This document shows, one piece after another, positions 49,766 to 58,591 of a stretch of 64,000 bases of DNA. Every line of letters starts with the position of its first letter. Within the stretch, counting starts at the first letter, position 1. Source of the stretch: an uncultured Eubacteriales bacterium (GTDB lineage Bacteria > Bacillota > Clostridia > Oscillospirales > Acutalibacteraceae); assembly GCA_934486705.1 (NCBI GenBank), contig CAKSQS010000004.1, positions 24,628 through 88,627 on the forward strand. Direction: 5' to 3'. The translations under genes and the position numbers were made by a program. The notes under the pieces were generated by a model. It searched no databases, had not been told where the DNA came from, and saw nothing but the letters and a program-made list of their open reading frames with translations.

Positions 49766-50323
49766 CTATTTACCTCCATATGGTGTATTTAAATGTATAT
49801 GACCATTCGGCTTTACCATCCAACCCGTAATAAACGAAACTGTTCCTTCGCCATTTTTTCTTGGTACTTCAACACGAATACTTATCCTTTGACCATGTTC
49901 GTTCAATAAACCAATTTGGTAATCTCCGTCTATATACTTTTGTAAGCCTTGCCTTTCAGTTTCATCTCTCAAATACTTAGCATCAGTGATAGAATATCCC
50001 CAACTTTCCAACATTTCTGCTTTTCCATGTTTATAAAAGTTTTCCGGATCAAATAGATACGGGTCAAACTTGGCATAAGCACTTTCTGCAGTGGCTTTTG
50101 TTAATACCTCGTTATACGGCACGTCCTCTAAAATACAATGGCAAAACCTGTGATGAGGCCACCTCGGTATTTTCTCATTCAAAAACCAGCAGCCGTCTAA
50201 CATCAGGCACTCCGCACAATGGCTTGTACTTAAATTTCTGTGCACCCATTTTTTCCACCGTGGCTCATCCGGCGTCTCTTCACCCCTCAGCCCCGCAGTA
50301 AATAAATCGGATAAAAAACTCAT
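49766..50323 (-). CDS. Probable polymorphic-toxin C-terminal protein
   Basis: 185 residues. The N-terminal third has TSHCAECLMLDGCWF and PHHRFCHCILEDVPYNEV, a Cys/His pattern like the end of phage Mu F-type head proteins that is reused in toxins. The C-terminal domain (about 100-185; YSITDAKYLRDE, then FITGWMVKPNGHIHLNTPY) resembles DUF6883-type toxin modules. There is no secretion signal or long delivery region. Its codons are more AT-rich than those of its neighbours, suggesting recent transfer. The following small gene is the likely immunity partner. Confidence 0.6.
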   Translation of the reverse strand: MSFLSDLFTAGLRGEETPDEPRWKKWVHRNLSTSHCAECLMLDGCWFLNEKIPRWPHHRFCHCILEDVPYNEVLTKATAESAYAKFDPYLFDPENFYKHGKAEMLESWGYSITDAKYLRDETERQGLQKYIDGDYQIGLLNEHGQRISIRVEVPRKNGEGTVSFITGWMVKPNGHIHLNTPYGGK

Positions 50324-50396
50324 ATATATAATACTCCTTCAATCTTGAATTTTCATTATACATAATCAAATAACCGCCATTCACCGACACATATTT

Positions 50397-50426
50397 AAAA
50401 AATCCTGCCTTTCGACAGGATTTTTT
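50397..50426. terminator. Terminator of the asnS-asnA-dehydratase operon
   Basis: AAAAAATCCTG pairs with CAGGATTTTTT around an 8-base loop, directly after the dehydratase stop on the minus strand. Confidence 0.85.
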
Positions 50427-50429
50427 CTT

Positions 50430-52283
50430 TTAACCCTTATTATAATGATAAGTAGGAACTATTTTGGAAACTATAGCGCGCATATCTGCCGTATCGTCAT
50501 ACATAGCCTTGCGCAGGTTATCAAGCGCCGTAAAGAACTCGTTTTCGTCAAACTCTATCGGGTGGCCTATATGTATCAGCTTATTTTCGGTCTCCTTAAG
50601 TCCTTCTTCCGCCATAAGCATTTCCTCATACAGCTTTTCACCGGGGCGCAGACCTATAAACTCAATTTTAATATCCTTATGCGGCGTAAAGCCCGAAAGC
50701 TTTATAAGGTTTTCGGCAAGGGTCAAAATTTTGACCGGCTTGCCCATATCCAGCACGAATATTTCGCCGCCCTTTGCCGAAGCGCCCGCCTGCAAAACAA
50801 GGGTGACCGCCTCGGGGATAGTCATAAAATAGCGTATAATATCGGGGTCGGTAACGGTCACGGGACCGCCCGCCTCTATCTGCTTTTTGAAAAGCGGAAT
50901 TACGCTGCCGTTGCTGCCCAAAACATTGCCGAAACGCACCGCCACAAACTCGGTTTCGGAGCGCTTGTTGTAGGATTGAATTATCATTTCGCACATACGC
51001 TTGCTCGCGCCCATAATATTGGTGGGGTTTACCGCCTTATCGGTTGAAATAAGCACGAATTTTTTCACGCCGTATTTATCGGCGCACTGCGCGGTTTTAA
51101 GTGTTCCGAAAACGTTGTTTTTAATAGCCTCGTTGGGGCTGTCCTCCATAAGCGGAACGTGCTTATGCGCCGCCGCGTGGTACACAATATCGGGGCGGTA
51201 GGTTTTAAATACGCTTTCCATACGCTTGCTGTCCCTCACCGAGCCTATAAGGGTCACAAGGTCAAGCTCGGGATATTTACGCCTTAATTCGTTCTGAATA
51301 TCGTAGGCGTTGTTTTCGTAAATATCGAAAATAACAAGGCGCTTAGGGTCGTGCTCGGCTATCTGGCGGCAAAGCTCGCTGCCTATTGTTCCGCCGCCGC
51401 CCGTTACCAAAACGGTGCGCCCCGCAACATAATCGATTATGCGGTTAATATCAAGGCTTATGGGTTCTCTGCCCAAAAGGTCCTCTATTTGAACCTTGCG
51501 TATTTTTTTGGATATTCCCTTTTCGCCGCCGTTCATCATCTGATAAATAGACGGCACTATTTTAAGCTCGCAGCCGGTCTCCTTGCAGATATTGAGTATT
51601 TCAACCTTTTCTTTATTATCGCAGCTCGGAATAGCGAAAAGAATGGTATTTATCTGGAATTTCTCGGCAGCCTCTATTATGCTGTTGCGGTCGCCGTAAA
51701 CCCTTACGCCTAAAATATAGGTGTTCTTTTTGGCGGGGTCGTCGTCTATGGCGCACTTGAATTTGCAGTTATTTGCCTTATTATCCCGCAATTCGTTTAT
51801 TATCATAGATGCGGCGTTGCCCGCGCCTATTATCATAATATTGCCCTTTAATTTATCGGCAGCGGCATTTTCATCGGTAATGCGCCCGCTCACGCGAAGC
51901 GTAATATCCTTCATGCAAAGCCTGAATATTACTGAAAAGAAGAAGGTAAGGAAAAATATAAGCATTATTGTGGGGGCGGAAAATGCTTTGCCGTAAACCG
52001 CCATTTGGCAGAAAAACAAAGCCCCGAGCGCCACCACCATCCCGACAAATACTCTTAAAAGGTCGGAAATTCGCGAAAAACGCCATAAAACGCTGTAGGT
52101 TTTGAAAATATAAAATGAAAGAACCATTAGCGTAGGCCACATTAAAAGCGAGAAAACAAACATATTCCCGCCGTTTGCGGTTTCGGGAACTCCCATAAGC
52201 TTAACCGAAAGGAAAATGGATGCTGCCGCCGCAAAAAAGTCAAACAGAACAGAGGCTATAAAAACCAGGTATCTGTTTTTCAT
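50430..52283 (-). CDS. Membrane-bound nucleotide-sugar 4,6-dehydratase/epimerase (CapD/WbpM-like)
   Basis: 617 residues. Four transmembrane helices (about 1-125) are followed by a first Rossmann domain (MIIGAGNAASMIINEL near 150) and then the catalytic SDR domain with TVLVTGGGGTIGSELCRQI (near 290), HAAAHKHVPLMED and a degenerate active site ending STDKAVNPTNIMGASKRMCE. WbpM-type enzymes modify UDP-GlcNAc for surface glycans. GAGGAG precedes the ATG, 22 bp after asnA, so it is probably read from the T-box promoter. Confidence 0.93.
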   Translation of the reverse strand: MKNRYLVFIASVLFDFFAAAASIFLSVKLMGVPETANGGNMFVFSLLMWPTLMVLSFYIFKTYSVLWRFSRISDLLRVFVGMVVALGALFFCQMAVYGKAFSAPTIMLIFFLTFFFSVIFRLCMKDITLRVSGRITDENAAADKLKGNIMIIGAGNAASMIINELRDNKANNCKFKCAIDDDPAKKNTYILGVRVYGDRNSIIEAAEKFQINTILFAIPSCDNKEKVEILNICKETGCELKIVPSIYQMMNGGEKGISKKIRKVQIEDLLGREPISLDINRIIDYVAGRTVLVTGGGGTIGSELCRQIAEHDPKRLVIFDIYENNAYDIQNELRRKYPELDLVTLIGSVRDSKRMESVFKTYRPDIVYHAAAHKHVPLMEDSPNEAIKNNVFGTLKTAQCADKYGVKKFVLISTDKAVNPTNIMGASKRMCEMIIQSYNKRSETEFVAVRFGNVLGSNGSVIPLFKKQIEAGGPVTVTDPDIIRYFMTIPEAVTLVLQAGASAKGGEIFVLDMGKPVKILTLAENLIKLSGFTPHKDIKIEFIGLRPGEKLYEEMLMAEEGLKETENKLIHIGHPIEFDENEFFTALDNLRKAMYDDTADMRAIVSKIVPTYHYNKG

Positions 52284-52305
52284 TCAATTTCACTCCTCTT
52301 GTATT

Positions 52306-53295
52306 TTAAAGCAGGGCTATGCCCGCAGCTTTGCATTTTTTAACTTCTCTTTCGGGCCAGATTGAAACCTGAACCTCGCCTATATGCGCCTTTTGCAAAA
52401 GGAACATACAAAGCCTTGACTGCCCTATGCCGCCGCCTATTGTAAGCGGCAGCGAGCCGTTCATTAAAAGCGTGTGGAACTCGTATTTCAGCCTATCCTC
52501 GGCGTTTTCGGCTTTCAACTGGGAAACCAGACTTTCCCTATCAACGCGTATGCCCATTGAGGAAATTTCAAACGCGCTGTCAAGCATGTGGTTGTAAACT
52601 ATAATATCGCCGTTTAAGCTCCAATCGTCATAATCGGGCGCTCTGCCGTCGTGCTTTTCGCCGTTTTTAAGCCTGCCGCCTATTTTCATAACGAAAACCG
52701 CGCCGTATTCCTTTGCGGCGGCGTTTTCGCGCTCCTTAGGCGTTAAATTCGGATATTTTTCTTCAAGCTCATAGGTCGATACAAAGCTTATAAAATCGGG
52801 CAGCCTTGTATCAAGCACAGGGTATTTTTCCTTAACTGCCGCCGCCGTGCGCAATATTGCGCCGTAAATACTCCTTACGGTAGCCTTTAAATATTCCTCG
52901 TTTCGGTCCTCTGCGGTTATAACCTTTTCCCAGTCCCACTGGTCAACGTATATTGAGTGAATACTATCGCATATTTCATCGCGGCGAATGGCGTTCATAT
53001 CGGTGTAAAGCCCCGTATGTATCGGAAAGCCATAGCGCATAAGCGCCATACGCTTCCACTTTGCAAGGCTGTGAACCACCTCGGCTGTTTCGCCCGTTTC
53101 CTTAATATCAAAATCAACGGGGCGCTCAACGCCGTTTAAATCGTCGTTTATTCCGCTGCCGCGCTTTACGAAAAGCGGCGCGGAAACGCGTGACAGATCG
53201 AGCGAGGCGCACAGCTCCGAAGAAAATTTTTCCTTAACAAGCGCTATTGCATTCTGCGTATCAAACTCACTGAGCTTTGAAACATATTTTTCCAT
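52306..53295 (-). CDS. asnA: Aspartate--ammonia ligase (asparagine synthetase A)
   Basis: 329 residues, typical for AsnA. It makes asparagine from aspartate, ammonia and ATP. VKRGSGINDDLNGVERPV, SLAKWKRMAL, YVDQWDWEKVI and GGGIGQSRLCMFLL are family segments related to class II tRNA synthetases. It starts 16 bp after asnS, linking synthesis of asparagine with its charging. Confidence 0.95.
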   Translation of the reverse strand: MEKYVSKLSEFDTQNAIALVKEKFSSELCASLDLSRVSAPLFVKRGSGINDDLNGVERPVDFDIKETGETAEVVHSLAKWKRMALMRYGFPIHTGLYTDMNAIRRDEICDSIHSIYVDQWDWEKVITAEDRNEEYLKATVRSIYGAILRTAAAVKEKYPVLDTRLPDFISFVSTYELEEKYPNLTPKERENAAAKEYGAVFVMKIGGRLKNGEKHDGRAPDYDDWSLNGDIIVYNHMLDSAFEISSMGIRVDRESLVSQLKAENAEDRLKYEFHTLLMNGSLPLTIGGGIGQSRLCMFLLQKAHIGEVQVSIWPEREVKKCKAAGIALL

Positions 53296-53311
53296 AAATT
53301 ATCTCCCTTAA

Positions 53312-54688
53312 TCACGAAATGCTGCCGACGGTGCGCGGGTAAAGAATAACGTCGCGAATGTTCTGAACGCCCGTAACATACATAATAATGCGCTCAAGCC
53401 CGAGCCCGAAGCCGCTGTGCGGAACAGAGCCGAAACGGCGCAGGGCTATATAGTGCTCGTAATCGTCAAGCGACATATTGCGCTCCTTCATAGCGGCAAG
53501 CAGCTTATCAAGGTCAGCCTCTCTCTCGCTGCAGCCGATAATTTCGCCCACGCCCGGAACTAAAAGGTCAGTGGCGGCAACGGTTTTGCCGTCGGGGTTC
53601 TGCTTCATATAGAAAGATTTAATGTCTTTCGGGTAATCGGTTAAAAATACCGGCTTTTTGCAAACCTCTTCGGAAATATAGCGCTCGTGCTCGGTCATAA
53701 GGTCCAAGCCCCATTCCACGGGGTACTTAAAGTCCTTGCCCGACGCCTTAAGCTTTTCTATTGCCTCGGTGTAGGTCATAATTGCGAAATCGTGGTTTGC
53801 CACGGCGGTAAGCTTTTCAACAAGCCCGTTTTCAAAATGCTTATCGAAGAATTTAAGCTCCTCGGGGCATTTTTCAAGCACGGTTTTAATTATGTGCTTT
53901 ATAAGCGCCTCGGCAATTTCTATAATATCGGGCAGCTCAGCAAAGGCAACCTCGGGCTCAACGTGCCAGAACTCCGCAACGTGGCGCGGGGTGTTGCTCT
54001 TTTCTGCGCGGAAGGAAGGACCGAAGGTATAAATTTTACCAAGCGCCATTGCGGCAACCTCGCCCTCCAACTGACCCGAAACGCTTAAAGATGCGCGTCT
54101 GCCGAAGAAATCGTCGGCGTAGTATTCCTCTTCCGATTTATAATCGTTGCTGTAGCCTATAGTGGTAACCTTGAACATTTCGCCCGCGCCCTCGCAATCG
54201 CTTGCGGTGATAAGCGGGGTATGCACATACACAAAGCCGCGACTCTGGAAAAATTCGTGAATACAGGCGGAAACCACCGAACGCACCCTGAAAACAGCGT
54301 TGAATGTGTTTGTTCTGACTCTCAGGTGCGGTATTGTACGAAGATATTCAAGCGTGTGGCGCTTTTTTTGCAGCGGGTAATCGGGCGGGCACTCGCCCAA
54401 AACGGCAATGCTTTCGGCGTTTATCTCCACCGAATCAGCCGCAACCGCGGATTTTACCGCCTTACCCGTTACCTTAAGCGCCGTTCCGAGTTTCATATAA
54501 TCCGAAATATCATTAAAATCGGCTTTATTTATAACTATCTGTAAATGTTTCAGCGTTGTGCCGTCGTTAAGCTCTATAAACGCCATACTTTTGGAATCGC
54601 GCGAGGTTCTTACCCAACCGCAGACCGTGACTTGCGTTTCAAGCAGACTGCTGTTTTTGAAAATTTCCGAAATGTCAGTATGTTTCAT
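53312..54688 (-). CDS. asnS: Asparaginyl-tRNA synthetase
   Basis: 458 residues. An OB-fold (VTVCGWVRTSRDSKSMAFIE) leads to the class II core: motif 1 region, motif 2 FRAEKSNTPRHVAEFWHVEPE, and motif 3 GFGLGLERIIMYVTG. It charges tRNA(Asn) in the cytosol. GGGG precedes the ATG. It lies directly behind a T-box leader with a probable AAC specifier, so uncharged tRNA(Asn) should switch it on. Confidence 0.96.
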   Translation of the reverse strand: MKHTDISEIFKNSSLLETQVTVCGWVRTSRDSKSMAFIELNDGTTLKHLQIVINKADFNDISDYMKLGTALKVTGKAVKSAVAADSVEINAESIAVLGECPPDYPLQKKRHTLEYLRTIPHLRVRTNTFNAVFRVRSVVSACIHEFFQSRGFVYVHTPLITASDCEGAGEMFKVTTIGYSNDYKSEEEYYADDFFGRRASLSVSGQLEGEVAAMALGKIYTFGPSFRAEKSNTPRHVAEFWHVEPEVAFAELPDIIEIAEALIKHIIKTVLEKCPEELKFFDKHFENGLVEKLTAVANHDFAIMTYTEAIEKLKASGKDFKYPVEWGLDLMTEHERYISEEVCKKPVFLTDYPKDIKSFYMKQNPDGKTVAATDLLVPGVGEIIGCSEREADLDKLLAAMKERNMSLDDYEHYIALRRFGSVPHSGFGLGLERIIMYVTGVQNIRDVILYPRTVGSIS

Positions 54689-54710
54689 TTTTTCGTCCCC
54701 TTTAACTGAA

Positions 54711-54955
54711 AATAGCGTCTTATCATCCTAATATTATTAGGACGAATAGACGCTATCCGCGGTGCCACCTAATTTACCGATTGCTCGGTCGCTTTTGATC
54801 CGATTTAACGCGTCGGCGCGGCGCACCTACTCGGCTGATGCTTTCGGCTTGCGGCTCCGGAGTGTTATTCATACCGCGGCATTGCCGACATTCCAGCCCC
54901 GCCGACTCTCTTTGTATGCTTTAACGGCACTACTTCTCTCCATCCTTGCCTTTAA
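54711..54955 (-). ncRNA. T-box riboswitch (Asn)
   Basis: On the minus strand the leader contains the T-box sequence AGGTGGCACCGCGGA (54770-54756). It is followed by a terminator stem at 54755-54711 (AATAGCGTCTTATC / GACGCTATT). In the 3' side of stem I, GAATAACACTCC contains AAC (54866-54864), an Asn codon at the place of the specifier. Uncharged tRNA(Asn) would stabilise the antiterminator and allow asnS-asnA transcription. Confidence 0.93.
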
Positions 54956-54962
54956 CATAGAA

Positions 54963-54991
54963 ATTATATCACCCGTATTTTAAATTGTCAA
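54963..54991 (-). promoter_or_regulatory. Consensus promoter of the T-box(Asn) operon
   Basis: Minus-strand TTGACA (54991-54986) and TATAAT (54968-54963) have a 17-bp spacer. The -35 starts only 8 bp after the engB stop. Confidence 0.92.
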
Positions 54992-54998
54992 CAGAAAA

Positions 54999-55580
54999 TC
55001 ACAGGCAATTTTCGATTATCACGCGCAGTTTCTCCGCGTCTTCTCGTTTTTGCGACGAAAAAGGAATTATTTCGACATTTTCCGCATATTCGCCCAATTC
55101 GCCGTGTATAAGCGAAAGCCTTTCGGCGGTCTGCGCTTTATTGAGCTTATCCGATTTTGTAAGCACAACGGTGTAGGGAATCTGCATTTCGGAAAGGAAG
55201 TGCAGCATTGTCATATCAAAATCGGTTGGCTTATGGCGCATATCTATAAGCTGAAACGCCATTTTTATATCCCGCCCCGAATTAAAGTAGCCCTCCATAA
55301 GCTCCGACCAACGGTCGCGCTCGGAAAACGGCACTTTCGCATAGCCGTAGCCCGGCAGGTCAACCAGCCGCATATTATCCACACGGTAAAAATTTACCGT
55401 TACGGTCTTGCCCGGCTTTGAGCTTACACGGGCAATGGACTTTCTGCCCAGCACCGCGTTTATAAGTGAGGATTTACCCACATTCGACCGCCCGCAAAAG
55501 CATATCTCGGGTAAATCGGAGCTTTCCAATTGTTTAGCCGTTGCAAATGCCTTTTCAAAAACCGCGTTGTTATAGTTCAT
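54999..55580 (-). CDS. engB: Ribosome biogenesis GTPase YsxC/EngB
   Basis: 193 residues. G1 CGRSNVGKSSLINAVLG (near 29), the G2 Thr in KPGKTVTVNFY, G3 VDLPGYGYAKV and G4 LTKSDK are intact. It assists 50S assembly. The ATG (MNYNNAVF) lies 9 bp after TGAGGGAA; an in-frame GTG 18 bp upstream overlaps the lon stop and is less likely. lon-engB order is common in Firmicutes. No terminator lies between it and the T-box promoter. Confidence 0.95.
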   Translation of the reverse strand: MNYNNAVFEKAFATAKQLESSDLPEICFCGRSNVGKSSLINAVLGRKSIARVSSKPGKTVTVNFYRVDNMRLVDLPGYGYAKVPFSERDRWSELMEGYFNSGRDIKMAFQLIDMRHKPTDFDMTMLHFLSEMQIPYTVVLTKSDKLNKAQTAERLSLIHGELGEYAENVEIIPFSSQKREDAEKLRVIIENCL

Positions 55581-55594
55581 AACCTGATATTCCC

Positions 55595-57991
55595 TCACTG
55601 ACTTATTGTTGCGGCGGTTTGTTCTGCTGCACTGTAAACCGCGGGCATTTCGCTTTTTACGGGTTTTTTTATAAGCGCGCGGTTGATTATCTCGTCAACG
55701 TACGATACGGGAACAAACTCCACGTTCGCCTTTACCGTTTCATCCACATCCTCTAAATCGGGAATGTTCTCTTTCGGTATGAAAACGGTTTTCACCCCGC
55801 CGGTATACGCCGCCATAGACTTTTCTTTAAGCCCGCCTATGGGCAGCACCCTGCCGCGAATAGTCACCTCGCCCGTCATTGCAACATCCCGTCTTACGGG
55901 CGTTTTGGTAAGCTCGGAGACCAGCCCCACCGTCATTGTAACGCCGGCGGACGGTCCGTCCTTCGGCACTGCCGCCTCGGTAGCGTGAATATGAATATCA
56001 AGCTTTTTGTAAAATTCGGGGTCGATACCGAGCCTTACCGCGTTTGCGCGCACATAGCTTACCGCCGCCGCAGCCGACTCCTTCATGACGTCGCCCAAAG
56101 AGCCTGTAAGCTCTAACTTGCCCGTTCCCGCCATTGAGGAAATTTCAAGCTGCATTATCTCCCCGCCGACAGAGGTCCACGCAAGCCCGTTTATAATGCC
56201 GACTTCGTCTTTTTCGAGAATGACCTCGGGCTTGTAGCGACGCCTGCCGAGCATTTCGCGCACGGTCTTTTCATCCACAGTCACTTTAGCCTGCTCGCCG
56301 CCCGCAATAAGCTTTGCGGACTTTCTGCAAAGCGCGGCTATGCTGCGTTCAAGCCGCCGCACGCCCGCCTCGCGGGTGTAAAAATCAATAAGCGAGTATA
56401 CAGCGCCGTCGGTTATTTTAACGGTTTTCGCCGTAAGCCCGTGCCGCGCGGTCTCTTTAGGCACAAGGTGGCGCTTTGCAATATTGAACTTTTCTTCGCG
56501 TGTATAGCCCGCAAGCTCAATTACCTCCATACGGTCAAGCAACGGTGCGGGAATAGTCTCGGCGGTGTTCGCCGTGGCTATGAAAACGGCACGGCTTAAA
56601 TCGTAAGGTATTTCAATAAAATGGTCAACAAAGGTGCTGTTTTGCTCGGGGTCTAAAACCTCAAGCAGCGCAGAGGACGGGTCGCCCCTGTAATCGCCGC
56701 CCAATTTATCCACCTCGTCAAGCAGTATAAGCGGGTTTCCGCTCCCCGCGGTTTTAACCGCGTTTATTATTTTACCCGGCATTGCCCCTATGTAGGTCTT
56801 GCGGTGGCCGCGAATTTCGGCTTCGTCATGCACGCCGCCCAAAGAAACGCGCGCAAATTTTCTGCCCATACATTCGGCAATGGTCTTGCCTATTGAGGTC
56901 TTACCCACTCCGGGCGGACCTACAAGGCAGATTATCTGCCCCTTTATATCGGGCGCTAATTTATAAACGGAAAGCATTTCAAGTATGCGTTCCTTAACCT
57001 TTTTCATACCGTAAATATCGCGGTCGAGTATTTTTTCGGCGCGCTTTAAATCGGCGCGCGCAGCTGTTTCCTTATTCCACGGCAGTTCAAGGCAGGTATC
57101 GAGATACCCCCTCACAACGGTAGCCTCGTGTGCGCCTGCAGGCATTTTTGCAAGCTTGTTCACCTGGGTAAACAGCGCGTCCTTAACGCTGTCGTCCGCT
57201 TTCAGGCGGAATATTTTCTCGCGGTATTCCTCAAGCTCATCCGCCGTTTCGTCGCCGTAAAGCTCGCTGCTTATAATTTTGATCTGCTCGCGCAGGTAAT
57301 AATCCCGCTGGTTTTCATCAATAACCGCCTTGGTCTTTTCGTTTATGCGGCGGTCAATCTCGCCTATTTCCCGCTCCTTATCAAGCATTTCAATAAGAAT
57401 TTTCGCGCGGCGCACGGGGTCTGCCTGCTCTAAAATATACTGCTTATCGTCATAAGGCGCGGGCACGTTTGAGGCTATATAATCAGCCAATTTGCCTATA
57501 TCGGTGCTTTCGGCAATATGCATTGCCATATCGCCCGCAACGTTTGTGTAAACCTCGGCGTATTTTTCAAACTGCGTTTTAACGCGCCTGAGCAACGTCT
57601 CAATGTATACGGGTCTGTTTTTGATAGGCTTATCCTCAATTTTAACAATATCGGATACAAGCATATCGCCCGCGTTTACAAGCCCTGTATGCTCGGCTCT
57701 GTAAAGCCCCTCTACAAAGACCTTTACGGCGTTATCGGGCAACTTTAAAAGCTGGCGCACTTTTAAAACGCAGCCCACCTCGTAAACGTCGTTATCGGTA
57801 GGGTCGTCAACATGAATTTCCTTTTGGGTCACGGCAAAAATAAGTCTGTCGTGCTCCATTGCGTATTTAAGCGCCGCGGCGGATTTCTGCCTGCCCACAT
57901 CAAAGGATATGAGCATTTCGGGGAAAATTACAAGCCCCCTGAGCGCTATAATAGGCATTTGTATTGCATTTTCTTCAACTGCTAAAGACAT
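55595..57991 (-). CDS. lon: ATP-dependent protease La (Lon)
   Basis: 798 residues. LonN substrate domain (about 10-200), AAA+ module with Walker A CLVGPPGVGKTSIGKTIAEC (near 350) and Walker B PLILLDEVDKLG, then the protease domain with the catalytic Ser in PKDGPSAGVTM (near 672) and Lys in GGLKEKSMAAYTGG. It degrades misfolded and regulatory proteins in the cytosol. AGGAG precedes the ATG. Confidence 0.97.
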   Translation of the reverse strand: MSLAVEENAIQMPIIALRGLVIFPEMLISFDVGRQKSAAALKYAMEHDRLIFAVTQKEIHVDDPTDNDVYEVGCVLKVRQLLKLPDNAVKVFVEGLYRAEHTGLVNAGDMLVSDIVKIEDKPIKNRPVYIETLLRRVKTQFEKYAEVYTNVAGDMAMHIAESTDIGKLADYIASNVPAPYDDKQYILEQADPVRRAKILIEMLDKEREIGEIDRRINEKTKAVIDENQRDYYLREQIKIISSELYGDETADELEEYREKIFRLKADDSVKDALFTQVNKLAKMPAGAHEATVVRGYLDTCLELPWNKETAARADLKRAEKILDRDIYGMKKVKERILEMLSVYKLAPDIKGQIICLVGPPGVGKTSIGKTIAECMGRKFARVSLGGVHDEAEIRGHRKTYIGAMPGKIINAVKTAGSGNPLILLDEVDKLGGDYRGDPSSALLEVLDPEQNSTFVDHFIEIPYDLSRAVFIATANTAETIPAPLLDRMEVIELAGYTREEKFNIAKRHLVPKETARHGLTAKTVKITDGAVYSLIDFYTREAGVRRLERSIAALCRKSAKLIAGGEQAKVTVDEKTVREMLGRRRYKPEVILEKDEVGIINGLAWTSVGGEIMQLEISSMAGTGKLELTGSLGDVMKESAAAAVSYVRANAVRLGIDPEFYKKLDIHIHATEAAVPKDGPSAGVTMTVGLVSELTKTPVRRDVAMTGEVTIRGRVLPIGGLKEKSMAAYTGGVKTVFIPKENIPDLEDVDETVKANVEFVPVSYVDEIINRALIKKPVKSEMPAVYSAAEQTAATISQ

Positions 57992-58008
57992 ATAAACTCC
58001 TGTTTGAA

Positions 58009-58578
58009 TTATTCCGTCCAGTTATCGGTATCGTAAAGGGTAACGGCGGTAAGCTCGTTTTCGCTGAAAAAGAAGCTTACAACGCGGTTTTTAAAGGTGT
58101 ATTTAAGCACCGTTCCGTCTATCGTGCCCATAAGGAAGAAGGAGTTTGCATCGGTTACATCCTCTTCGGTATATTTAAGCTCGGGCAGCGCGTTTTTAAT
58201 TTCAAGTATAGATGCGCCGCTTTCAAAGCCGTAGCCCTTGTTTGTCGCTATAATGTAGGATATACCCTTATCCTTTTTTGCTTTTTCGTAGTAGTAAACA
58301 AAGTCGCCGTTATCTATACGCACGGTTTTTTCACCCTCGGTCAGGGCAAAGGGGTATTCCTCGCCCGAAGCCTCTGCGGATGATTCCGCGGCGGTCAGCT
58401 TTTCTGCTATTTCGTCGGGGTCTGCGCCCAACTTATAATCGCACTCGGGCATTTGACCAAGCTCTGCGTAATATTCAAGGTCAACCTTGTTTTCGGCAGC
58501 GTTATCCTTTTTCTTCCCGCAGGCGGAAAAAGAGAAAACAACGGTCAATATAAGTAAAAAAGACAGTATTTTTTTCAT
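58009..58578 (-). CDS. Hypothetical lipoprotein
   Basis: 189 residues. A lipoprotein signal ends FSFSACGKKK with the Cys near 20. The rest is acidic and beta-rich, without a recognised domain. Its SD is AAGGAG. It lies between pncB and lon with gaps of 13 and 17 bp, in the same transcript. It is expected on the outer face of the membrane. Confidence 0.75.
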   Translation of the reverse strand: MKKILSFLLILTVVFSFSACGKKKDNAAENKVDLEYYAELGQMPECDYKLGADPDEIAEKLTAAESSAEASGEEYPFALTEGEKTVRIDNGDFVYYYEKAKKDKGISYIIATNKGYGFESGASILEIKNALPELKYTEEDVTDANSFFLMGTIDGTVLKYTFKNRVVSFFFSENELTAVTLYDTDNWTE

Positions 58579-58591
58579 TTTGTTTTACTCC

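Noticed and set aside
50445..51047. 200-codon plus-strand frame antisense to the dehydratase gene
   Set aside because: No RBS and no recognisable motif; the sense gene has clear SDR motifs.
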